24,400 nucleotides of DNA from Nitrospinota bacterium. Its GTDB lineage: Bacteria > Nitrospinota > Nitrospinia > JACRGO01. The notes beneath the pieces are model-generated. The model saw nothing but the letters and a program-made list of their open reading frames with translations, did not search any database and had not been told where the DNA came from. How positions within the stretch are numbered: the first letter of the stretch is position 1; each line of letters starts with the position of its first letter. Below, piece after piece: positions 6,328-13,093 of this stretch. The position numbers and the translations under genes are program-made. The stretch is taken from NCBI GenBank assembly GCA_016212295.1, contig JACRGO010000036.1:1-24400 (forward strand), in the 5' to 3' direction.

Positions 6328-9056
6328 GGCTCTACTCCTATAAGGTCCAACTGCTTGGCGGCCATCTTATGGTCCGGCAGCAGTTGGAGACATTTTCTGA
6401 ATTCCGCCGCCGCTTCCCGGTTTTTGTTTTTCGCCATCAGGATGGAGCCTATATGGTAATGTCCGCCGGCCTTGTCCCTGACCTCGGAAGCGTCGCTCCT
6501 GACGACCACTTCAAAATGCTTGCGCGCCTTTTCCAGGTCGCCTTTGGTTTTCAATAGTGAAGCCGCCAGGTAGTGGACATAAGGCTTGCCTGGGAAAGAT
6601 TCCAATTCCTTTTCAAAGCAGGAAATTGCGTCATCCAGTCTTTCCATTTTTTGGTAAAGCAATCCCAATTCATATTGCTTCCATTCCCCGGCGGGATACC
6701 TTTTAATCTCGCTTAGAAGCCATTCCCTGGCCTGCTCCAACATGCCTGCCTCTTTATGTGCCATGCCGAGATGAAAATGCTTCCATTCCCCATTTGGATA
6801 CAGGGCCAATTCTTTTTCTATATGCTCAATCGCCTCAAGCGGCCTTCCAGCCTCCCTGCAAACCAGTCCAAGATGAAAATGCTTCCATTCCCCCCTTGGA
6901 TACATGGCAAGCTCTTTTTCTATGTATTCTATTGCCTCTTGCGGCCTCCCAGCCTCCCTGCAAGCCAGTCCGAGATTAAAATACTTCCATTCCCCGTTTG
7001 GATAAAGCGCCAGTTCTTTCTCTATGTATTCTATTGCCTCTTGCGGCCTCCCAGCCTCCCTGCATGAAACCCCCAGCTCGAAATAGAGGCTTTCCACAGT
7101 GTTTGAAATTTTCGGCAGAAATTTTAAAATTTTAATGGATTTTTCAAAATTTCCCAGAAGGCGATGGATAATGCCCCACCTTATCCATGAAGAGGCATTG
7201 AAAGGCACGATGCGTCTTTTGGCCTTTTTTAACTCCTCTTCGTATAGAACGTCTTTTTCCATGGCTTTATAAAGGTGGGCCATTTCAAGACGAATCCCTG
7301 AGACGTCCTTATTCACAACCAAGGCCATCTTCAAATAATCAAGGGATTTTTCGAAATTCAGCAAACTCCTGTGATAGATACCTATATGAACTAGAGCGGC
7401 AACATCATAGGGGTTAACCTGTAGGGCCTCCTCGAATTCCTTTAAGTACCTCTCCTCGTTATTCCCGTCGAGGTAAAACGAATAGACCTTATGTCCCCTG
7501 GCGCCTTCCGTCAATTTTTCCAGACGCCCTTTTTTCGCGTCCCAATCCTCGTCTTCCTTATAAAGCCTCTCGGCGCCCTTTTTTTCCGCAAGCCTGTATA
7601 CAGGATATCTGTTAAAAATAACGCGGTCCAGTTCATAGGCCAATCCGGTGAGGTCGTTCAGCTTTTCCATGTGAAAGTTGGAATAAATCTGGACAATAAA
7701 CCGTGGCTTTTTTTCAATTATTCCCTTAATGGTTTCATCGTACTGGATTTCATGAATTTCCTGAAAGGGCGGTATGAAATGAAAGGCGCTCTTTTCGCAG
7801 CTCGGCCTGTCGGCGAGAAGATAAAGCTGGGTCCACGGTCCCCATACATATATATAGTCCGACTCCGAGGAGTTGTTCCTGATATATTTACCGATCTCCG
7901 GCACGTGGAGATATTGGTCCATTTTCCTGAACCGGTTCAATAATTTTTTCCAATCCCTTCCTGGAAGGTAGTATGGGAAAAGGTTTTTCATGGAATAGAG
8001 CAAGGAAGACAGCAAAAACAAAAAAACAATTCCAGGCCCTATTGGATCAAATGGGTTTTCTTTTCCAAGCCGTCCGATAAGGCCGGGCGCCGCTGCCGCC
8101 GAAGCCATGCAGAAAACATGGACCAGGGGAATATATTGGTAATTCCAAAAGGCCCTCTGGCCGATAAGGATTATAATCGAGGCTGCGACCCACAGGAGCA
8201 GCAGGGCCTGGGCCTGGTTTTTTTCATGGACGGCGAAATATAAAAAAATCGGGAAGGAGACCCATATAAATAACGTTTCCCTGAAAAGGGGAAAAAAATC
8301 CGTAACCATCCGTTCCAGGATATCCAATGGTTTTCCTATATGGTTCAACGCCGCCATGATCCTCAATTTATTTTGTATCCATAACGGTCGAATTTCCTTG
8401 CGAAACACGGTTATAATAACTCCAAAGTTGATCAAGACCGCGAAAAAAAAACCGGAGACATAGGAAGCGGCCTCCTCCCCTCCGCCATATAACCATAAGT
8501 AGAGTGAAAAAAGCGGGAGATGGACAAAGTTGACCGGTTTCAGGGCAAAGGCGGTGCCAAGCAACATCCCTGAAAAAATAATCCATCCAAGGCCAAGCCC
8601 TCTGTCCATGCCGTGAAGAAAACAAAGGACCGACAAAGTAACGGGCAGGAGATAATATTTCTCGGCATGAGTGGAGCAGCTTCCAAGGCTTGGAGCGGCG
8701 GAGAATACGGAATAAAGAACAGCGGCAAGGACTCCCGGCCCCTTCCCGAAGAGGCGCGAAGCCAGAAAAAAAACGGATATCGCGGTCAGCGCATTGTATA
8801 GCGAAAAAAGGAGGCGACTGCACTTGATGTTTCCCCGGCATATTTTATACATTCCGGTTTTTAAAAATATCACCCATGGGAAAAACACACCCCAAAAGTC
8901 TTTAACAAGTCTTAAGCCCCTTTTTCTGAAATGGCCCACATAAGCGTAAAACCCGAAATCCTCATCCATTGGAAAGGCCAGGAACGGGACCCGCGCCAGT
9001 ATCGCGACAAGTGAAATAAGGGAAAGGACAAAGAGGTCAGAGGAAAGATATGCCAT
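6324..9056 (-). CDS. GT-C-like integral membrane glycosyltransferase with C-terminal TPR array
   Basis: Predicted 910-residue inner-membrane protein. The first roughly 370 residues contain around ten hydrophobic helices. An acidic motif (PMDEDFGFYAY) after the first helix resembles the catalytic loop of GT-C/PMT-ArnT-family transferases, which use lipid-linked sugars. Residues about 385-500 form a soluble, probably periplasmic, domain (YIYVWGPWTQLYLLADRP is typical of such proteins). From about 540 to the end there are TPR repeats. Three adjacent TPR units are nearly identical at DNA level with a 102-base period. It is the first gene of the minus-strand run and overlaps the next by 4 bases. 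A copy of the interlocked repeat lies immediately upstream, so its promoter may be within or beyond that element. The exact substrate is unknown. Confidence 0.8.
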   Translation of the reverse strand: MAYLSSDLFVLSLISLVAILARVPFLAFPMDEDFGFYAYVGHFRKRGLRLVKDFWGVFFPWVIFLKTGMYKICRGNIKCSRLLFSLYNALTAISVFFLASRLFGKGPGVLAAVLYSVFSAAPSLGSCSTHAEKYYLLPVTLSVLCFLHGMDRGLGLGWIIFSGMLLGTAFALKPVNFVHLPLFSLYLWLYGGGEEAASYVSGFFFAVLINFGVIITVFRKEIRPLWIQNKLRIMAALNHIGKPLDILERMVTDFFPLFRETLFIWVSFPIFLYFAVHEKNQAQALLLLWVAASIIILIGQRAFWNYQYIPLVHVFCMASAAAAPGLIGRLGKENPFDPIGPGIVFLFLLSSLLYSMKNLFPYYLPGRDWKKLLNRFRKMDQYLHVPEIGKYIRNNSSESDYIYVWGPWTQLYLLADRPSCEKSAFHFIPPFQEIHEIQYDETIKGIIEKKPRFIVQIYSNFHMEKLNDLTGLAYELDRVIFNRYPVYRLAEKKGAERLYKEDEDWDAKKGRLEKLTEGARGHKVYSFYLDGNNEERYLKEFEEALQVNPYDVAALVHIGIYHRSLLNFEKSLDYLKMALVVNKDVSGIRLEMAHLYKAMEKDVLYEEELKKAKRRIVPFNASSWIRWGIIHRLLGNFEKSIKILKFLPKISNTVESLYFELGVSCREAGRPQEAIEYIEKELALYPNGEWKYFNLGLACREAGRPQEAIEYIEKELAMYPRGEWKHFHLGLVCREAGRPLEAIEHIEKELALYPNGEWKHFHLGMAHKEAGMLEQAREWLLSEIKRYPAGEWKQYELGLLYQKMERLDDAISCFEKELESFPGKPYVHYLAASLLKTKGDLEKARKHFEVVVRSDASEVRDKAGGHYHIGSILMAKNKNREAAAEFRKCLQLLPDHKMAAKQLDLIGVEP
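6758..7064 (-). repeat. Tandem 102-bp TPR-coding repeats (three near-identical units)
   Basis: The Cys codon opening each CREAGRP unit recurs at 7062-7064, 6960-6962 and 6858-6860, exactly 102 bases apart. Each unit encodes one 34-residue TPR (EAGRPxEAIExIEKELAxYP and GEWKxFxLGxxC). The near identity at nucleotide level indicates recent expansion or gene conversion within the gene. Confidence 0.9.
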
Positions 9057-9090
9057 AGGTTAAATAACGGAAAGAAAGTAGAGGGACTTT

Positions 9091-9300
9091 ATATTATTAC
9101 GTTCAGAAATTTGCGTTTTCCGCGCAAATTTTTCAGCCGCTTCTTGCGAGCGCACATGGCTGCAACCAAAATAAATTTCTCTTAAAGCATTCAACGTTGA
9201 TTTTATTACAAGCGGAAAACTTAAATTTCTGAACGTAATAATATCGCCGAACGTTTGAATACGTCGAAATTTATTTTAGTTACGTCCATGCCGCGCTATG
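9091..9300 (-). repeat. Full copy of the interlocked inverted-repeat family (A-B-A'-B')
   Basis: The terminal arms at 9091-9123 and 9212-9244 (ATATTATTACGTTCAGAAAT and its complement) form one inverted repeat with two mismatches in about 33 bases. A second inverted repeat joins an internal segment around 9145-9180 (CATGGCTGCAACCAAAATAA) to the outer tail at about 9265-9300 (TTATTTTAGTTACGTCCATG, ending CGCGCTATG). In the orientation of the 20280-20490 copy, this one is on the minus strand. It lies upstream of the membrane glycosyltransferase gene. No target duplication is evident by eye. Confidence 0.85.
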
Positions 9301-9365
9301 TGGTTGGATTCGTTTAATTGGTTAAATTCGTTGGAGCCAATTAAACCAATGGAACCAATTAAACG
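9298..9365. repeat. AACCAAT-family repeat, copy 1
   Basis: A short-period AT-rich tract: TTTAATTGGTTAAATTCG, then CCAATTAAACCAATGGAACC after an inversion point near 9335. It belongs to the same family as 9920-10029 and 17145-17245. It is non-coding. Confidence 0.75.
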
Positions 9366-9407
9366 AATTTATCCTGAATTGATGAAATTAGAAGATATGC
9401 GGGAGAT

Positions 9408-9677
9408 TTACTTTACAAAAAATGCCTTCAAAATGAGCGACAAAACCCCTGCAAGCATGAAGCCGGTCATCCATTTGAGGACCAGTATCTCCTTTTCAAG
9501 GCGGCCGATGTCGCCCTTTACCGAGGCAATATCGCCTTTTGTGGCTAGGCTGGAGTCCAATATTTCCGCCAGCATGTCCTTTTGGGCCTCGGCCTGGACT
9601 TCCGCCTGTTCCTGCGTAAAACCGGCGCTTTTCAATTTTCTGGCGTATGCCAGGGTGTCAAAGGTTACAGTGGACAT
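9408..9677 (-). CDS. Small coiled-coil membrane protein, CCDC90/DUF1640-like
   Basis: Predicted 89-residue protein starting at ATG 9677 (MSTVTFDTLAYARKLKSAG); a TTG at 9686 would add three residues. The N-terminal FDTLAYARKLKSAGFTQEQAE segment is the typical opening of the DUF1640/CCDC90 family. The middle is a heptad-rich coiled coil (DIASVKGDIGRLEKEI), and the C-terminus is one membrane helix (MTGFMLAGVLSLILKAFF). Bacterial members often occur as small orphan genes near repeats or toxin-antitoxin genes. Their function is not established; the mitochondrial relatives include the MCU regulator MCUR1. No clear Shine-Dalgarno is seen. It stands alone between repeat tracts. Confidence 0.75.
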   Translation of the reverse strand: MSTVTFDTLAYARKLKSAGFTQEQAEVQAEAQKDMLAEILDSSLATKGDIASVKGDIGRLEKEILVLKWMTGFMLAGVLSLILKAFFVK

Positions 9678-9754
9678 TTTATTCAAACGGTTAAAGATTA
9701 TCGTTAATAGTCATTATATCTTTGGTGGAAAAATGTTGTCAATGAAATATTTTC

Positions 9755-9904
9755 GTAACACTTTAGCCTTTTGAAAAAGTCTGTTTTAGAAAAGGAGGAA
9801 CCACGAATGGACACTAATGAACACTAATTATTTTTAGTAGTTTTATAAAATTCGTGTCAATTCGTGGTTCAGGTTGCCTTTTTTTCAAACAGCTAAAATG
9901 TTAC
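9755..9904. repeat. Nested inverted-repeat element of about 150 bp
   Basis: The outer arms are 9755-9779 (GTAACACTTTAGCCTTTTGA...) and 9880-9904 (TTTTTTCAAACAGCTAAAAT...), complementary with a few mismatches. An inner pair, GAACCACGAATGGACAC (9798-9814) and GTGTCAATTCGTGGTTC (9854-9870), matches except at one position. The CCACGAATGGACACTAATGA type of motif is a recurring intergenic repeat in environmental bacterial genomes. No ORF fits. It accounts for most of the gap between 9677 and the next gene. Confidence 0.75.
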
Positions 9905-9919
9905 AAATTTTCGTTGTTT

Positions 9920-10029
9920 AATTGATTCAAATGGTTCAGTTGGTTCAATTTGTTGATTGGTTAAAACCAATGGAACCAATAGAACGAATTAAACCAGCTA
10001 AACGAGTCAAACCAACTAAACCAATTAAA
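9920..10029. repeat. AACCAAT-family repeat, copy 2, abutting a start codon
   Basis: Alternating TTGGTT and AACCAA words with an inversion near 9960 (TTGGTTAAAACCAATGGAAC). The tract runs directly into the ATG at 10030. The upstream in-frame GTG/ATT codons would give a low-complexity N-terminus rich in KP, EP and RIKP, which is repeat-encoded and unlikely to be real protein. Confidence 0.75.
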
Positions 10030-12987
10030 ATGCCCAAGGAAATAACTTTATACATCCCCTGCTGCAACGCGGAAAAGACCCTTGAGAGGTCGATCCGCTC
10101 AGTTTTGTCCCAAACTTACCCGATAGCGGAATTCTTCGTGGTGGATGACGGATCAACCGATAGTTCCCCCTCCCTCGCCGCAAGGCACGGAGTGAAGCTG
10201 ATCCGCCACGAAAAAAACCTCGGCTTGGCCCAAGCCAGGAACACGGCGCTCCGGCGCTGCAAGACCCCCTTCATCGCGGCCATTGACTCCGACGTGGAAA
10301 TAGACCCGTCATGGCTGGAGAAGATCATGAAAAATTTTTCCAATGCCTCCATCGCGGGGGCGGGCGGAAGGCTGATGGAAAAATTCACGCTTACAGCGGT
10401 TGACCGCTGGCGCCAGGTCCATCTCCCCCAGGACAAGGGGAAAAAGAAAATTTCCAACATGCCCTATCTGGCCGGCGCCGCCTCCGTGTACAGGGTTTCG
10501 GCCCTGAGGGACGCGGGAGGATTCGACAAGCGCTACCGCACTAATTTCGAGGACTACGACATGGGGGTCCGGCTGAACAAGTCAGGACTCCGATTGGTCC
10601 ATGAGCCGCTCGCAATTGCTCGGCACTTAAGGACTGACGATCTTTTTTCCCTGCTGAGCACCTACAGGAATTGGTCACTACCCTTCCACAACCTGGAAAA
10701 AAGGCTTGATAGCATTGCAGGCATCCAGGCCCAGCTTGGCCTGCATCACATCCGGAACAACAGAAAGCTTTTGAATGAGGACGTCCGCCAAAGAAGGTTT
10801 CACCTCCTTTATCCGTCCTTCCTCCTTATGTTCACGGAAATTTTAAAGGACATAAGGCATTTCGTTGAATCGAACCCAAGCTATTCTCCCTTGTTCCCTT
10901 TCGCGGCGCGGATAGTAAGTGATGAACTCCACCGTACCCGGAACATTGCCCCGCGCCTTTCACAAAGGATTGCGAGAGACTTGGCCGCCCATATCAAGGG
11001 CATGCCGGTTTTTCGCGGTAAAAAAGGCGAATGGAATATTCGCGCCGGATTGAAAAAGGAATATCCTTGCATGGACCCGCTGGCCGCGACCTCCATCGGG
11101 GCGACTCTTGAGATCCTGCAAGCGGCCCTGAGAACCCGCCTGGATGAGATCAACAGGGATGCCTTTCATCAGATCATGGCGTCCGCCGATGAAATTCTGT
11201 TCGAGCAAAAAAATAGTCCTTACAAAAAAACCGGCCTTCCCAGGCCGGAATACCGCGTCCTCTTGGCCAATCCCCCCTGGAGGGACAGGGGCCGTTACGG
11301 AGTCCGCGCCGGTTCCCGCTGGCCGCACACGGAACCTTTCTATCCTGAATCCCAGGCAGTGCCGGATTATGTCCCTTTCCCCTTTTTCCTCGCGTACAGC
11401 GCCTCTGTCTTAAAAGGCGCGAAAGGAATCAACTCCTGGATCATTGACGCCATAGCCGAGGGAATGGACGAAGAGATTTTCCTAGAACGCGCCAGGGGCT
11501 TCGCACCGGGCCTGATAGCCATTGAGACCTCAGCGGCTTCATCCGGGAATGACCTTCGCCTGGCCCGTAAGCTGAAGGAAATATTCGGCCCATCCACGTT
11601 GTTAGCTTTTGCCGGACCCCACGTGACCTCCCTGAAAGAGGAATTCCTTCGGGAAAACAAAAAGGCAGTGGACTATCTCCTCCTAGGTGAATACGAATTG
11701 AGCCTGAAGGAACTGGCTGCTTGCCTTGCCCGCGGCAGGAAACCGTCCGGCGTGCAAGGAATATTGTATTGGGAGGACGGCAGGATAGCCGGAGACGGAA
11801 GGCCCGCGCCATTGGTGGACTTAAACAAGCTTCCCCTGCCGGAGCGCCTCACCCTCCCTATCTATAATTACAGGGACCGCTTCGCGGGGATGCCGGAGTT
11901 GAGCGCGCTGGTGATGTCGAGCCGGGGCTGTCCATTTCAGTGCTCCTTCTGCTGCTGGCCCCAAACCTTATACGCTGAAAGGCTTTACCGGCATATCGAC
12001 CCCGCCAGAGTAGCCCTGGAAATGGAAATGCTCGTCAGGAATTTCGGATTCCGGGCGATTTATTTCGACGACGACACCTTCAACATCGGGGAAAAACGCC
12101 TGCTCAGACTATGCGCCGAGATAATAAAACTTGGAATGAAAATTCCCTGGGCAATAATGGCCAGGGCGGACACAACAAGCGCGGAAATATTCAAGGCCAT
12201 GAAGGAGGCCGGTCTTTGTGCCGTGAAATTCGGAGTTGAGTCAGGCTCACAGGAATTGGTGGACGGCTGCGGCAAGAAGCTTGATTTGAGCAAGGCGCTG
12301 GAAACGGTCGGGATATGCAAAAAGCTTGGGATAAAGACCCACCTGACCTTTGCCGTCGGCCTTCCCGGAGAGACGCGGGAAACGATAAGGCAGACCATTG
12401 ATTTCGCGCTGAAGGCCGATCCGGATTCAGCCCAATTCTCCATCATCACCCCCTATCCAGGCACGAGGATTTTCGACACGTTGAGGGAAAAAGGGATGCT
12501 CGTGACGCGGGATTGGACGAAATACGACGGGACATGCGGCGCGGTTTTCAGGACGGAAAATTTTTCGCCGCAAGAGCTGGAAAAGGCCGCGCTGGAGGCA
12601 AGGGAACTGTTCCTGCGGGAAAAGGCCGGCAAGGTTTTTGATGACAGGTTTTCGGGCCTTGTAAGCCTGGTCAAGCAGGGAAAGAAAAGAATAGGAATCT
12701 TCCCCGCCGGATATTACGCCAGGCTGTTCCTGGAAAAATACGGGCTGCTTTCGAGCAAGGGCGTTTTGCTGTTTGATAATGACGCCGGAAAAATAGGGAA
12801 AAAATTTTGCGGCATTGAAGTCCTTTCCCCTGGCAAGATCGAGAGCGTGTCCCCGGATTATCTTTTAATCCTCCATCCCGCCTTCGAGGATGAAATTTAT
12901 AATCAGGTCCGCCACCTTGAGGCGAAAGGCGTCCAAGCGCTGCGGGTATTTGGAGGAGATGGCGTCAAGCTCATAGATTTGAAATAA
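10030..12987 (+). CDS. GT2 glycosyltransferase fused to B12-binding-type radical SAM enzyme
   Basis: Predicted 985-residue fusion. Residues 1-240 form a GT2/GT-A domain, with ITLYIPCCN at the start, VVDDGSTD, the DSD metal motif and FEDYDMG. After a helical linker, residues about 420-570 resemble the B12-binding fold of class B radical SAM proteins (VLLANPPW, FAGPHVTSLKEEF, DYLLLGEYELSLKEL) without an obvious DxHxxG motif. The radical SAM core has CxxxCxxC at Cys634, Cys638 and Cys641, plus IYFDDDTF and KFGVESGSQ. The last roughly 100 residues look like a Rossmann-type nucleotide or sugar binding unit (KRIGIFPAGYYARLFLEKYG). ATG 10030 is chosen because upstream codons are repeat sequence. It is a single-gene plus-strand unit. 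One protein may both transfer and modify a sugar; the substrate is unknown. Confidence 0.8.
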   Translation: MPKEITLYIPCCNAEKTLERSIRSVLSQTYPIAEFFVVDDGSTDSSPSLAARHGVKLIRHEKNLGLAQARNTALRRCKTPFIAAIDSDVEIDPSWLEKIMKNFSNASIAGAGGRLMEKFTLTAVDRWRQVHLPQDKGKKKISNMPYLAGAASVYRVSALRDAGGFDKRYRTNFEDYDMGVRLNKSGLRLVHEPLAIARHLRTDDLFSLLSTYRNWSLPFHNLEKRLDSIAGIQAQLGLHHIRNNRKLLNEDVRQRRFHLLYPSFLLMFTEILKDIRHFVESNPSYSPLFPFAARIVSDELHRTRNIAPRLSQRIARDLAAHIKGMPVFRGKKGEWNIRAGLKKEYPCMDPLAATSIGATLEILQAALRTRLDEINRDAFHQIMASADEILFEQKNSPYKKTGLPRPEYRVLLANPPWRDRGRYGVRAGSRWPHTEPFYPESQAVPDYVPFPFFLAYSASVLKGAKGINSWIIDAIAEGMDEEIFLERARGFAPGLIAIETSAASSGNDLRLARKLKEIFGPSTLLAFAGPHVTSLKEEFLRENKKAVDYLLLGEYELSLKELAACLARGRKPSGVQGILYWEDGRIAGDGRPAPLVDLNKLPLPERLTLPIYNYRDRFAGMPELSALVMSSRGCPFQCSFCCWPQTLYAERLYRHIDPARVALEMEMLVRNFGFRAIYFDDDTFNIGEKRLLRLCAEIIKLGMKIPWAIMARADTTSAEIFKAMKEAGLCAVKFGVESGSQELVDGCGKKLDLSKALETVGICKKLGIKTHLTFAVGLPGETRETIRQTIDFALKADPDSAQFSIITPYPGTRIFDTLREKGMLVTRDWTKYDGTCGAVFRTENFSPQELEKAALEARELFLREKAGKVFDDRFSGLVSLVKQGKKRIGIFPAGYYARLFLEKYGLLSSKGVLLFDNDAGKIGKKFCGIEVLSPGKIESVSPDYLLILHPAFEDEIYNQVRHLEAKGVQALRVFGGDGVKLIDLK

Positions 12988-12989
12988 TG

Positions 12990-13018
12990 CCTCACGCAAA
13001 GCCGCTAAGCCGCCAAGA
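12990..13018. repeat. Short-period GCAAAGCCGC-type intergenic repeat
   Basis: CTCACGCAAAGCCGCTAAGC followed by CGCCAAG shows an 8-9 base period. It resembles a repeat type common in intergenic DNA of environmental bacteria. It lies right after the GT2-radical SAM stop codon. Confidence 0.5.
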
Positions 13019-13093
13019 TTTTTTATTTGTGTCTTTAAAAAAGAAGCGAATTTAGGAATTTGCAAATTATGGACTCTACTGGAAACGAAAATT

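Noticed and set aside
6758-7064. CRISPR-like regularly spaced repeats
   Set aside because: The 102-base period is contiguous TPR coding sequence without unique spacers.
9298-9774. Plus-strand frame of 158 codons beginning at the end of the interlocked repeat
   Set aside because: Its start is repeat sequence and the rest is antisense to the CCDC90-like gene, whose minus-strand protein matches a known family.
9922-10029. Longer start for the GT2-radical SAM protein (36 extra residues)
   Set aside because: The extra residues are encoded by the AACCAAT repeat tract and are low complexity; MPKEITLYIPCCN at 10030 is a normal GT2 opening.
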